A DNA stretch of 64,000 nt, taken from NCBI RefSeq assembly GCF_002920635.1, contig NZ_PQSR01000001.1, forward strand, positions 62,001 to 126,000, given 5' to 3'. The translations under genes were made by a program, and so were the position numbers. The DNA comes from Streptomyces sp. Ru72. Lineage in GTDB: Bacteria > Actinomycetota > Actinomycetes > Streptomycetales > Streptomycetaceae. Shown in pieces: positions 46,452 to 55,080 of the stretch. The notes beneath the pieces are model-generated. The model had not been told where the DNA came from. It saw nothing but the letters and a program-made list of their open reading frames with translations, and ran no database searches. The stretch's first letter is position 1, and each line of letters opens with the position of its first letter.

Positions 46452-47969
46452 TCAGCGCGGACCGTCGTCAGCCGGCTGCCCGCCGCGGCTGCCCCACTCC
46501 ACCTGCGGCCCCTCGAAATGCGCGGCGTGCCGCGGCGGATGGGCGGCGGCTCCGAGCGCGAAGACGTCCGGCGCACCGTCCAGTACACCTCCGGACGGGT
46601 CGTCGTCGCCGGCCCGGCGCACCACGTCCCGTTCCGGCAGGAAGATGTCGCGTACGACGACGGCGCACAGGTAGAGCGTCCCCAGCAGGTGGACGGCGAT
46701 GGCGAGCTGGTACCCGTCCGTCGGCAGGCCCTTGTGGGCGTCTCCGCTGGTTGTGTACGCGAGGTACATCCAGATCCCCAGGAAGTACGCGACCTCGCAG
46801 GCCTGCCAGATCAGGAAGTCACGCCAGCGCGGCCGGGCGAGTGCGGCGAGGGGGACCAGCCACAGCACGTACTGCGGCGAGTAGACCTTGTTGGTGAGGA
46901 TGAACGCGGCGACGATCAGGAAGACGAGCTGGGCGAAGCGCGGGCGGCGCGGAGCGGTCAGCGTCATCGCGGTGATGCCGACACAGGCAAGCACCATCAT
47001 GATCATCGCGTAGGTGTTGGCGGTGTCCGCGGTGATGTCGATGTTGAACCAGCGCGAGACGAACAGGAAGACGGACCCGAAGTCCACCCCGCGCTCCTGG
47101 CTGAAGCGGTAGAACTTGGACCAGCCCTCGGGGGCGAGCCACATCACCGGCAGGTTGACCACGAGCCACGCGCCGACGGCGCCCAGGACGGCGGTCCCGT
47201 ACGCCCGCCACCTGCCCGCCCGCCAGCAGAGCACGAGGAGCGGTCCGAGCACCAGGAACGGGTAGAACTTGGCGGCCGTGGCGAGCCCCACGAGGACGCC
47301 GAAGGCAAGGGCCCGGCCACGTGACCACATCAGCATCGCGGCGGCCAGCAGGGCCACGGCGAGCAGGTCCCAGTTGATCGTCGCGGTCAGTGCGAAGGCG
47401 GGCGCGAGGGCGACGAGAAGGCCGTCCCAAGGGCGCCTGCGGTGGATGCGGGCGGTGCACACGGCGATGACCGCTGCGCACACCATGAGCATTCCGGCGT
47501 TGACCATCCAGTAGGTCTGCTCGCGGGCCTGGATGCCGCCGCCACTCGGAGTCATCCAGGAGGCGACCTCCATGAACACACCGGTGAGCACCGGGTACTC
47601 GAGGTAGTCCATGTCACCCGGGAGCTTGTCGAAGTAGGGCACGAGCCCGTCGGCGAAGCCGCGCCCCTGGTAGAGGTGCGGAATGTCCGAGTAGCAGGCG
47701 TGCGTGTACTGCGAGCTGGCGCCGAAGAACCAGCCGCTGTCGTAGCAGGGCAGCTTCTGGACCATGCCGAGGGCGAACATGCCGATCGCGACGAGCGCCA
47801 CGATCCGCACGGGCGTCCACCAGGACGTCCCGAGCAGGGAGCGCCGTCCGACGGGCCCGCCGATCAGCTCGCTGCCGGCCGCGGCGACCTCGTCTTCCCT
47901 GGTCGGCCGCACCACATCCGGCTGGGGCACGCTCACGCGCGTCGTCTCTGCACTGGGCATGAGGCTCAT
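46452..47969 (-). CDS. Polytopic membrane glycosyltransferase (GT87-like)
   Basis: A 505-residue membrane protein with about ten spans, typical of GT-C glycosyltransferases that use polyprenyl-phosphate sugars. An acidic loop follows the first span (LPCYDSGWFFGASSQYTHAC and DMDYLEYPVLTGVF), carrying the Asp residues expected for catalysis. The C-terminus is a charged cytoplasmic tail of about 60 residues. The ATG at 47969 (MSLMPSAETT) is preferred; ATG 47960 is nearly as good. In mycobacteria, GT87 members build lipoarabinomannan. Here the product may be a mannosylated or other envelope lipid, which is inference. It lies downstream of the PBP gene. Confidence 0.85.
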   Translation of the reverse strand: MSLMPSAETTRVSVPQPDVVRPTREDEVAAAGSELIGGPVGRRSLLGTSWWTPVRIVALVAIGMFALGMVQKLPCYDSGWFFGASSQYTHACYSDIPHLYQGRGFADGLVPYFDKLPGDMDYLEYPVLTGVFMEVASWMTPSGGGIQAREQTYWMVNAGMLMVCAAVIAVCTARIHRRRPWDGLLVALAPAFALTATINWDLLAVALLAAAMLMWSRGRALAFGVLVGLATAAKFYPFLVLGPLLVLCWRAGRWRAYGTAVLGAVGAWLVVNLPVMWLAPEGWSKFYRFSQERGVDFGSVFLFVSRWFNIDITADTANTYAMIMMVLACVGITAMTLTAPRRPRFAQLVFLIVAAFILTNKVYSPQYVLWLVPLAALARPRWRDFLIWQACEVAYFLGIWMYLAYTTSGDAHKGLPTDGYQLAIAVHLLGTLYLCAVVVRDIFLPERDVVRRAGDDDPSGGVLDGAPDVFALGAAAHPPRHAAHFEGPQVEWGSRGGQPADDGPR

Positions 47970-48041
47970 CCTGCCGTATCCGGCCAGGAAATCGCCGAGG
48001 GCCGCCACACCTCGTGGGTGTGACGGCCCCTCTGGGTCGAC

Positions 48042-48055
48042 GTTTCACGTGGAAC
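48042..48055. other. parS-like site (one mismatch)
   Basis: GTTTCACGTGGAAC, in the gap between the PBP stop and the GT87-like gene. Its start is 19 bp from that of the exact parS site that follows. Confidence 0.75.
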
Positions 48056-48060
48056 AGAGT

Positions 48061-48074
48061 GTTTCACGTGAAAC
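48061..48074. other. parS site (exact)
   Basis: GTTTCACGTGAAAC, extending to an 18-bp perfect palindrome, 14 bp beyond the PBP stop. Confidence 0.92.
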
Positions 48075-48088
48075 ACATTCGGTGACGA

Positions 48089-50746
48089 CTATCCGTTCGG
48101 CCCCGCGAAGATCCCTCCGTTGCCGTTGCCCCGGGTGTTCCCGTTGCCGGTCGACTCCGTCGGCGATGTGGTCACTCCGCCCGTGCCGCCCGCGTCGGTG
48201 CCGCCCGGGCCCGTTCCGCCGTTCCCGTTGCCCCCTCCGTTGCCGTTGCAGGGGCTGTTGCCCCAGAAGCCGCAGGTGTCGCTCGGCGAGGGAGAGGGTG
48301 CGGTCAGCGACGGACTCGGTTTCGCGCTCGGTGTCGGGCTCTGGGTGACGCTCTGCGAGGGCGTGGGCGTCACGCTCGGGCTCGGGGTGTCGTTGACGAC
48401 CGTACCGATGGGCTCCGGCGTCGGGAACGACTTCGCGGGCTGGCCCTTGAGCGCCTGTTCCATGTAGTCGTGCCAGATCTCGGCCGGGAACGAGGCACCG
48501 TGGATCTTCTTCTGCCCGCCCGTTCCATACATCTCCAGGAACGTGCGGTTCTTGTTGGACTCGTTGTCGTCCATCCGGAACATGCTGATCGCGGTGGACA
48601 GCTGCGGGGTGTACCCGACGAACCACGCGGACTTGTTGCCGTCCGTCGTACCGGTCTTGCCCGCCACATCACGTCCCGGCAGCTTCGCCGCGGTACCGGT
48701 GCCCTTGTCGACCACGGTCTTCAGGACGTCCGTGACGTTGTCGGCGACCTTTGGGGTGAATGCGTCCTTGGCCTGCTTGGTGTGCTGGAAGACCACCCCG
48801 TCCTTGCTGCTGACCTTGTCGACCGAGTACGGATCGTTCTGCTTGCCGCTGGCCGCGAAGGTGGCGTAGGCACCGGCCATGCGGATCGCGCTCGGGGAGG
48901 AGGTACCGATGGAGAACGAGGGGTAGTTCGAGCTGGCCAGGCTGCCCTCCAGGATGCCCGCATCCAGGGCCGTCTGCTTCACCTTGTCGAGGCCCACGTC
49001 CATGCCCAGCTGCACATAGGCGGAGTTCACCGAGAACTGCATCGCCTCACGCAGGTCGATCTTGTAGTCCGGCGGGTCGCCCACCGACTCGTTGCCGTCG
49101 TTCGTCTGCAGCCATTCCTGGCCCTTCTCGTTCTTCCAGACGGCCCCGTTGTACTCCTTGATCTTCAGCTTGTTCCTGCCGCTGTAGAGGCTCTTCGGTG
49201 AGACGACGGTCCGCTCGTCCTGCGCCTGCTCCGGCCCGAGGTCCGGGTTGCGGACGCCCCACTTCATCGCAGCCGCCAGCACGAACGGCTTGAACGTCGA
49301 CCCCACCTGGGCACCGGTCGAGTCGGCGTTGTTGGTGAAGTGCTTGGTCGCGTCCTCACCGCCGTAGATCGCCTTGATGGCCCCGGTGCCCGGGTCCACC
49401 GAAGCCCCGCCGAACTGGACGAATTTATCCGTTTTCGGGTGCAGGTCGGGCTTGATGTTGGCCTTCTGGACGTTCTTGACCGCGGCCTCGAGCTCGTCGA
49501 CCTTCTTCTTCTCGAAGGTCGTGTAGATCTGATATCCGCCCTGCTGCAGCTTTTCCTGGGTGATGTGCGTCGTGTCGCTGTGAGTGACCAGGTAGCTGTT
49601 GGCCAGGTCGACGAGATAACCGATCTGGCCGCTCAGCCGGGTGTTCGACCGCGGGTTCTGGACCTGGGGCAGTGTCGTGTACTTGGCCCGTTCCGCGGCG
49701 CCCAGATGCCCGTACTGCACCATCTTGTTCAGGGTGTCCTGCATCTGCAGGGTGGCGCGCCTGGTGTTGGCCTGGGGAGTGGCGTTCTTCGGGTCGATGG
49801 ATGTGGCGCCCGCGGGGTCGTAGTACGTGGCGCCCTTCAGCATCGCCGCCAGGAAGGCGCACTCGCCGGGGTCCAGCTTGAGGGCGGGCTTGTTGAAGTA
49901 CGCGTGCGCGGCGGCCTCGATCCCGTAGGCGTTGCGACCGTAGTACGCGGAATTCAGGTAGCCGGCCAGGATGTCGTCCTTCTTGACGGTGGCCCCCACC
50001 TTGATGGCGATGAAGATCTCCTTGAACTTCCTGGAGACCGTCTGTGACTGGTCGTCCAGCCTCGCGTTCTTCACGTACTGCTGGGTGATGGTGGAGCCAC
50101 CCTGGGTCTGACCGCCCGTGGCCATGTTGAAGACGGCCCGGGCGATGCCCTTCGGGTCGATGCCACTGTCGGTGTAGAAGGTCTTGTTCTCCTGGGAGAT
50201 GACGGCCCACCGCATCGCAGGAGGGATCTGCGAGAGGTTGATGATCTGGCGGTTGGTCTCGCCACCGGTGGCGACCATCTGGCTGCCGTCGGCCCAGTAG
50301 TAGACGTTGTTCTGGGACTGCGCGGTTTTGGCGACGTCCGGCACGCTCACCATCGCGTACCCGACGCCCGCCACGGCCACCAGGCCCCCGATGAAACCGA
50401 TGAACAGCCCCGCGACCAGTTTCCACGAGGGCAGCCAGCGTGCGGCGCCGTACTTGCCCGCGCGCGGGTAGTCGATGAAGCGTTTCTTGGCCGGAGCCGC
50501 GCCCCTGCCGCGGCCCGCGCCGTCGGCCGCTCTGCGTCGGCCGCCCGCGTTTCTCCGGGCCGCCCGCCGGGCCTCGGCTCGGCCACCGTACGGGCGCTCC
50601 TCACCTCCCGCTCCGTAGGGGGCGGACGGAGACCCGGTGGCGCCTCGCGGTGCCGCGCGGCGGCCGGGGGACGCCGACTGGCCGCGTCGGGCCGCGGCAC
50701 GTCCGCCTCCCTGCGGCTGCGGCGGTTTGCGACGGTGCTCGCTCAT
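48089..50746 (-). CDS. Bifunctional class A penicillin-binding protein
   Basis: An 885-residue peptidoglycan glycosyltransferase and transpeptidase. A basic, Arg/Ala/Gly-rich cytoplasmic tail (about 100 residues) precedes one membrane anchor (KLVAGLFIGFIGGLVAVAG). The GT51 domain has AVISQENKTFYTDSGIDPKG and GGSTITQQYVKNARLD. The transpeptidase has STFKPF (SxxK), SVN in QFSVNSAYVQLG and KTGTT. A Pro/Ser/Thr then Gly/Asn-rich tail of about 100 residues ends the protein and probably reaches into the wall. It corresponds in context to mycobacterial PonA1. The ATG at 50746 fits the family; the longer frame is shadow. Confidence 0.95.
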   Translation of the reverse strand: MSEHRRKPPQPQGGGRAAARRGQSASPGRRAAPRGATGSPSAPYGAGGEERPYGGRAEARRAARRNAGGRRRAADGAGRGRGAAPAKKRFIDYPRAGKYGAARWLPSWKLVAGLFIGFIGGLVAVAGVGYAMVSVPDVAKTAQSQNNVYYWADGSQMVATGGETNRQIINLSQIPPAMRWAVISQENKTFYTDSGIDPKGIARAVFNMATGGQTQGGSTITQQYVKNARLDDQSQTVSRKFKEIFIAIKVGATVKKDDILAGYLNSAYYGRNAYGIEAAAHAYFNKPALKLDPGECAFLAAMLKGATYYDPAGATSIDPKNATPQANTRRATLQMQDTLNKMVQYGHLGAAERAKYTTLPQVQNPRSNTRLSGQIGYLVDLANSYLVTHSDTTHITQEKLQQGGYQIYTTFEKKKVDELEAAVKNVQKANIKPDLHPKTDKFVQFGGASVDPGTGAIKAIYGGEDATKHFTNNADSTGAQVGSTFKPFVLAAAMKWGVRNPDLGPEQAQDERTVVSPKSLYSGRNKLKIKEYNGAVWKNEKGQEWLQTNDGNESVGDPPDYKIDLREAMQFSVNSAYVQLGMDVGLDKVKQTALDAGILEGSLASSNYPSFSIGTSSPSAIRMAGAYATFAASGKQNDPYSVDKVSSKDGVVFQHTKQAKDAFTPKVADNVTDVLKTVVDKGTGTAAKLPGRDVAGKTGTTDGNKSAWFVGYTPQLSTAISMFRMDDNESNKNRTFLEMYGTGGQKKIHGASFPAEIWHDYMEQALKGQPAKSFPTPEPIGTVVNDTPSPSVTPTPSQSVTQSPTPSAKPSPSLTAPSPSPSDTCGFWGNSPCNGNGGGNGNGGTGPGGTDAGGTGGVTTSPTESTGNGNTRGNGNGGIFAGPNG

Positions 50747-51047
50747 CGAACGATTACTCCTCGGGCAGGCGCATCCTGGCGCGCCTGGAACGGCGGCTGG
50801 TTTCCGGTCCCCCCGAAGTACGGATGCGGCCGTTTCGGCATTCACCCGTACCGCACCGAGGACCAGGACGTCCCCCATAGGTCACTAGGTTCCCGGTGGT
50901 TTGCATGCCGCACAGACTACGCACCGCCAAAACCGACCGAGCTCCGAACTTCACCCCAAACCAGGCAACTTGCGTCCTACGAATCGGTGATGTGACCCCG
51001 TTCACCGTGGTTCCTCTTGTCCCACTCGGAGACGCGTTCTATCGTCG

Positions 51048-51070
51048 TGATGTATCGAGTCGATACATCA
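51048..51070. promoter_or_regulatory. PadR-type operator
   Basis: A perfect palindrome with arms TGATGTATCGA and TCGATACATCA around one central G. It contains the ATGT-n-ACAT core known for PadR proteins. It lies 50 bp upstream of the padR start. The 374-bp gap 50747-51120 holds this site and promoter DNA for the PBP gene, and no gene. Confidence 0.85.
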
Positions 51071-51120
51071 GCGCGGCATAAAGGTCGTGCGGACGAGTCA
51101 GCGAGGGGAGGGAGGCGCAC

Positions 51121-51801
51121 ATGAGCCGGCGTTCCGGGATCCTTGAGTTCGCCGTCCTCGGCCTGCTCCGCGAGTCTCCGATGCACGGCTACGAGCTGCG
51201 CAAACGACTCAATACGTCACTGGGTGTATTCCGCGCGTTCAGCTACGGGACGCTCTACCCGTGTCTCAAGGCGCTGGTCGCCAACGGCTGGTTGACCGAG
51301 GAGCCTGGGAGCGCCTCCGACGACGCCGGCGCCGCTCCGCTCGCCGGGCGGCGCGCCAAGATCGTCTATCGGCTGACGCCCGAAGGCAAGGAGCACTTCG
51401 AGGAGCTGCTCTCCCAGACGGGCCCCGACGTGTACGAGGACGAGCACTTCGCCGCTCGTTTCGCCTTCTTCGGACAGACGTCCCGTGACGTGCGCATGCG
51501 CGTCCTGGAGGGCCGCCGCAGCCGACTGGAGGAACGCCTCGAGAAGATGCGTGCCTCCCTGGCGCGCACCCGGGAGCGCCTCGACGACTACACCCTCGAG
51601 CTCCAGCGCCACGGGATGGAGTCCGTGGAGCGCGAAGTGCGCTGGCTGAACGAGCTCATCGAGAGCGAGCGGGCCGGACGGGACCTCAGGGGTCCCACTG
51701 CCGACGGCTCCGCTCCTGACAGCACATCTGGAGCGACGGGCGGCCTGCCCCGGCACCGGGACAGCACCCGGCCGGATCCGTCCGACGACACCACCACGTG
51801 A
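51121..51801 (+). CDS. PadR-family transcriptional regulator
   Basis: A 226-residue regulator. The winged helix covers about 1-95 ([21 protein letters not shown] and [20 protein letters not shown]). A dimerising coiled coil runs at about 120-180 ([23 protein letters not shown]), and a Pro/Ser/Asp-rich tail ends the protein. The ATG at 51121 has GGGGAGGGAGGCGC close upstream. It sits 43 bp upstream of ino1 in the same direction, with a perfect palindromic operator before it. It probably represses itself and ino1. The same PadR-ino1 neighbourhood exists in mycobacteria. Confidence 0.92.
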   Translation: MSRRSGILEFAVLGLLRESPMHGYELRKRLNTSLGVFRAFSYGTLYPCLKALVANGWLTEEPGSASDDAGAAPLAGRRAKIVYRLTPEGKEHFEELLSQTGPDVYEDEHFAARFAFFGQTSRDVRMRVLEGRRSRLEERLEKMRASLARTRERLDDYTLELQRHGMESVEREVRWLNELIESERAGRDLRGPTADGSAPDSTSGATGGLPRHRDSTRPDPSDDTTT

Positions 51802-51844
51802 GGCCCGGTCGGGGTCTCACACGTACACACAGGGAGCAACCGGA

Positions 51845-52927
51845 ATGGGTTCGGTTCGCGTAGCCATCGTCGGCGTGGGCAACTGCGCCGCATCGCTGGT
51901 GCAGGGAGTCGAGTACTACAAGGACGCCGACCCGGCGTCCAAGGTCCCGGGTCTGATGCACGTCCAGTTCGGCGACTACCACGTGCGCGACATCGAGTTC
52001 GTCGCCGCGTTCGACGTGGACGCCAAGAAGGTCGGCCTCGACCTCGCGGACGCCATCGGCGCCTCGGAGAACAACACCATCAAGATCTGCGACGTTCCGT
52101 CCACCGGCGTGACGGTCCAGCGCGGCCACACCCTCGACGGTCTCGGCAAGTACTACCGCGCCACCATCGAGGAGTCCGCCGAGGAGCCGGTCGACGTCGT
52201 CCAGATCCTCAAGGACAAGCAGGTCGACGTCCTCGTCTGCTACCTGCCCGTCGGCTCCGAGGACGCGGCGAAGTTCTACGCCCAGTGCGCCATCGACGCC
52301 AAGGTCGCCTTCGTCAACGCCCTTCCGGTCTTCATCGCCGGCACCAAGGAGTGGGCCGACAAGTTCACCGAGGCCGGCGTCCCGATCGTCGGTGACGACA
52401 TCAAGTCGCAGGTCGGCGCCACCATCACGCACCGCGTCATGGCGAAGCTGTTCGAGGACCGGGGCGTGATCCTGGACCGCACGATGCAGCTGAACGTCGG
52501 CGGCAACATGGACTTCAAGAACATGCTCGAGCGCGACCGCCTGGAGTCCAAGAAGATCTCCAAGACGCAGGCGGTCACCTCCCAGATCCCCGACCGGGAC
52601 CTCGGCGAGAAGAACGTCCACATCGGCCCGTCCGACTACGTGGCCTGGCTCGACGACCGCAAGTGGGCCTACGTCCGCCTCGAGGGCCGTGCCTTCGGCG
52701 ACGTCCCGCTGAACCTGGAGTACAAGCTCGAGGTCTGGGACTCCCCGAACTCCGCAGGTGTCATCATCGACGCCCTGCGCGCGGCCAAGATCGCCAAGGA
52801 CCGCGGCATCGGCGGCCCCGTGCTGTCCGCGTCGTCGTACTTCATGAAGTCCCCGCCGGTCCAGTACTTCGACGACGAGGCCCGCGAGAACGTCGAGAAG
52901 TTCATCAGGGGCGAGGTCGAGCGCTGA
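51845..52927 (+). CDS. ino1: Myo-inositol-1-phosphate synthase
   Basis: NAD-dependent isomerase that turns glucose 6-phosphate into inositol 1-phosphate, the first step to inositol, phosphatidylinositol and mycothiol. It has 360 residues, the short actinobacterial form. The nucleotide loop is [20 protein letters not shown]; family motifs include [20 protein letters not shown] and [14 protein letters not shown]. The ATG at 51845 follows CAGGGAGCAACCGGA. It forms an operon with padR and ends at a strong terminator. Confidence 0.96.
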   Translation: MGSVRVAIVGVGNCAASLVQGVEYYKDADPASKVPGLMHVQFGDYHVRDIEFVAAFDVDAKKVGLDLADAIGASENNTIKICDVPSTGVTVQRGHTLDGLGKYYRATIEESAEEPVDVVQILKDKQVDVLVCYLPVGSEDAAKFYAQCAIDAKVAFVNALPVFIAGTKEWADKFTEAGVPIVGDDIKSQVGATITHRVMAKLFEDRGVILDRTMQLNVGGNMDFKNMLERDRLESKKISKTQAVTSQIPDRDLGEKNVHIGPSDYVAWLDDRKWAYVRLEGRAFGDVPLNLEYKLEVWDSPNSAGVIIDALRAAKIAKDRGIGGPVLSASSYFMKSPPVQYFDDEARENVEKFIRGEVER

Positions 52928-52949
52928 CGTCGCTCCCGTGCCCGTTGCC

Positions 52950-52980
52950 GGGGTCCCCGGGCCGTGTGCCCGGGGGCCCC
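52950..52980 (+). terminator. Terminator of the padR-ino1 operon
   Basis: A 13-bp stem (one G-T wobble), from GGGGTCCCCGGGC (52950-52962) to GCCCGGGGGCCCC (52968-52980), with a 5-base loop, 22 bp past the ino1 stop. Confidence 0.85.
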
Positions 52981-53003
52981 GCACGTATGTGAGGCTGTGC
53001 CCC

Positions 53004-54266
53004 ATGTCCGTCGTGCGCGATCTGCGGGTCCTTCTGCGATTCAGCGGTTTCAGGCGCCTGCTCGCCGTAAGGCTGCTGTCCCAGGGGGCCGACGGCGTCT
53101 ACCAGATCGCGCTCGCCGCGTACGTGGTCTTCTCCCCCGAGAAGCAGACCTCGGCCACCGCCATCGCCTCCGCCATGGCGGTGCTGCTGCTGCCCTACTC
53201 CCTCGTCGGCCCCTTCGCGGGGGTCCTGCTGGACCGCTGGCGGCGCCGCCAGGTCTTTCTCCACGGCAACCTGCTGCGCGCCCTGCTGGCCTGCGCGACC
53301 GCCGTCCTCATGGTGAGCCATGTACCGGACTGGCTCTTCTACGTCTCCGCGCTGTGCGTCACCGCGGTCAACCGTTTCGTCCTGGCCGGCCTGTCCGCGG
53401 CGCTGCCACGGGTGGTCGACGCCGAACGCCTGGTGATGGCCAACTCGCTCTCCCCGACAGCGGGCACGCTCGCAGCGACCGCGGGCGGCGGACTCGCCTT
53501 CGCCGTACGGCTGGTGACCGCGGACTCCGATGCCGCGGTGGTGCTGCTGGGTGCGCTCCTGTATCTGGGATCGGCCCTCGCATCGCTGAGCCTGGCTCCG
53601 CAATCGCTGGGCCCGGACAGGGATGCGGTGCAGCCGCGCCTCGGCGCCGTGCTGGTCGGCACCATGCGGGACCTGGTGGCCGGTGTACGGCATCTCGCGG
53701 AGCCTCCGCGCCGGGAGGCCGCCTGGGCGCTCACCGCGATGACCCTGATGCGGTTCTGCTACGGCGCGCTGCTCGTCCTCCTGCTCATGCTCTGCCGCTA
53801 TGCCCTGTCCTCGAACCCGCGCCAGGGGCTGACCCTGCTGGGGCTGGCGCTGGGCATCTCCGGGGCCGGGTTCTTCGCCGCGGCCTTGGTGACGCCGTGG
53901 GCGGCGGGGCGTCTCGGTCCCGGCCGCTGGATCGCGGTGTGCGCGGGGTCCGCCGCCGTGCTGGAGCCCTCGCTCGGCCTGCCGTTCGCCGCGGGACCCA
54001 TGCTGGTGGCCGCGTTCGTCCTGGGGCTGACCACACAGGGAGCGAAGATCTCCACCGACACGATCGTCCAGTCCTCGGTCGACGACGGCTTCCGCGGCCG
54101 GATCTTCTCCGTCTACGACGTTCTCTTCAACATCGCCTTCGTCGGCGCGGCCGCGGTCGCCGCCGTGATGTTGCCTCCTGACGGCCGATCAGCCGCTTTG
54201 GTCGTCATGGTCGCCGTGGTCTACGCGGCAGTTGCTGTGTCTATGTCCCGCTTTGAGCGCCAGTAA
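53004..54266 (+). CDS. MFS transporter
   Basis: A 420-residue major facilitator with about 12 spans, for example MAVLLLPYSLVGPFAGVLLD and RFCYGALLVLLLMLCRYALS. The loop motif after span 2, LLDRWRRRQVFLHGNLLR, is the family's motif A. It resembles MFS proteins annotated as macrolide-type exporters (MefA-like), but no substrate is certain. The ATG at 53004 is the first conserved Met; the longer frame overlaps the ino1 terminator. It is co-directional with ino1 but probably separately transcribed. Confidence 0.85.
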   Translation: MSVVRDLRVLLRFSGFRRLLAVRLLSQGADGVYQIALAAYVVFSPEKQTSATAIASAMAVLLLPYSLVGPFAGVLLDRWRRRQVFLHGNLLRALLACATAVLMVSHVPDWLFYVSALCVTAVNRFVLAGLSAALPRVVDAERLVMANSLSPTAGTLAATAGGGLAFAVRLVTADSDAAVVLLGALLYLGSALASLSLAPQSLGPDRDAVQPRLGAVLVGTMRDLVAGVRHLAEPPRREAAWALTAMTLMRFCYGALLVLLLMLCRYALSSNPRQGLTLLGLALGISGAGFFAAALVTPWAAGRLGPGRWIAVCAGSAAVLEPSLGLPFAAGPMLVAAFVLGLTTQGAKISTDTIVQSSVDDGFRGRIFSVYDVLFNIAFVGAAAVAAVMLPPDGRSAALVVMVAVVYAAVAVSMSRFERQ

Positions 54267-54382
54267 GTGTCACATCAAGGCTACGGAGCCCCAGGCGACT
54301 TAAAGGTTGTCAGTGCGGACCTGTAGCTTACGGGCGTCTTATTTCGCGCCATGCGCACCCGCGTTCGAGGGGGACCCCGAAA

Positions 54383-54970
54383 GTGACCACTCCGCCGCCC
54401 CAGGGCACGAATCCGTACGCCCAGCAGCCCACCGCGCCCATGGGGCAGCAGCCCGGCCAGCCGGGAGTCGCGCAGCAGCAGTACGCTCCGCAGCAGCCCT
54501 ATCCGCCACAGCAGGAGTACCCCCAGCAGCAGGAGTACCCCCAGCAGCAGGGATACCCGCAGCAGCAGCCGTATCCCCCCTTCCCCCAGCAGCAGGGTGC
54601 TCCGGCGCCGCTGCCTCCGCAGGCGGGTCCGGGCAAGCGCGCCGGCAAGAAGGCGATACGGATCGTCGGCGCCATCGTCATCGCCGTCATCATCGCCGTC
54701 ATCAAGTTCGGTGCGGGCTGGTTCATGACCCGCGACGACGCAGAGACGACGTCGGTGGGCTCGTGCATGCACAACGACGGAACGGACTCCAAGCCCGACC
54801 TCAAGGACGTCGACTGCTCCGCGAGCAACGCCCAGTACAAGGTCGTCCAGAAGTTTGACGGCAGCAGCGACGAGAACAAGTGTCAGGACGTCAAGGACGC
54901 GACGATCTCCTACATCCAGTACGGCGGCGGCCACGACGTGGTGCTGTGCCTGAACGAGCTCAAGAAGTAG
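54383..54970 (+). CDS. Membrane-anchored protein with Gln/Pro/Tyr-rich N-terminus
   Basis: A 195-residue protein of three parts: a cytoplasmic Q/P/Y-rich tail (about 1-90, with repeats such as EYPQQQ), one hydrophobic span (IRIVGAIVIAVIIAVIKFGAG near 95-115), and an extracellular part of about 75 residues. The outside part holds four Cys (VGSCMH, VDCSAS, NKCQDV, VLCLNEL) that could form two disulphides. The GTG at 54383 is preceded by GGGGGACCCCGAAA. I do not know a function. The pattern resembles small membrane sensors or lipoprotein-like partners. Confidence 0.75.
   Translation: MTTPPPQGTNPYAQQPTAPMGQQPGQPGVAQQQYAPQQPYPPQQEYPQQQEYPQQQGYPQQQPYPPFPQQQGAPAPLPPQAGPGKRAGKKAIRIVGAIVIAVIIAVIKFGAGWFMTRDDAETTSVGSCMHNDGTDSKPDLKDVDCSASNAQYKVVQKFDGSSDENKCQDVKDATISYIQYGGGHDVVLCLNELKK
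54512..54565 (+). repeat. 18-bp tandem repeat inside the Q-rich gene
   Basis: Unit CAGGAGTACCCCCAGCAG: two exact copies (54512-54529, 54530-54547) and a third with three changes (54548-54565). It encodes QEYPQQ, so copy number can change protein length without frameshift. Confidence 0.85.
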
Positions 54971-54976
54971 AGCGGC

Positions 54977-55038
54977 CCACGGCACGCACGAAGGGGCGAT
55001 GTTTCACGTGAAACATCGCCCCTTCGTGCGTGCCGTGG
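54977..55038. terminator. 62-bp perfect palindrome centred on parS
   Basis: Two 31-base arms match exactly with no spacer, and the centre (55001-55014) is an exact parS site. It begins 6 bp after the stop of the Q-rich gene and is shared with convergent pcnA. As RNA it forms a very stable hairpin in both directions. Confidence 0.88.
55001..55014. other. parS site (exact)
   Basis: GTTTCACGTGAAAC at the centre of the 62-bp palindrome; its start is 52 bp from that of the next parS site. Confidence 0.93.
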
Positions 55039-55044
55039 CGTTCG

Positions 55045-55074
55045 GGGGTCATGTTTCACGTGAAACATGACCCC
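55045..55074. terminator. 30-bp perfect palindrome with parS core
   Basis: GGGGTCAT-parS-ATGACCCC without mismatch, 6 bp before the pcnA stop (read on plus). It gives pcnA its own hairpin terminator beside the larger one. Confidence 0.85.
55053..55066. other. parS site (exact)
   Basis: GTTTCACGTGAAAC in the core of the 30-bp palindrome that ends pcnA. Confidence 0.93.
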
Positions 55075-55080
55075 GTTCCC

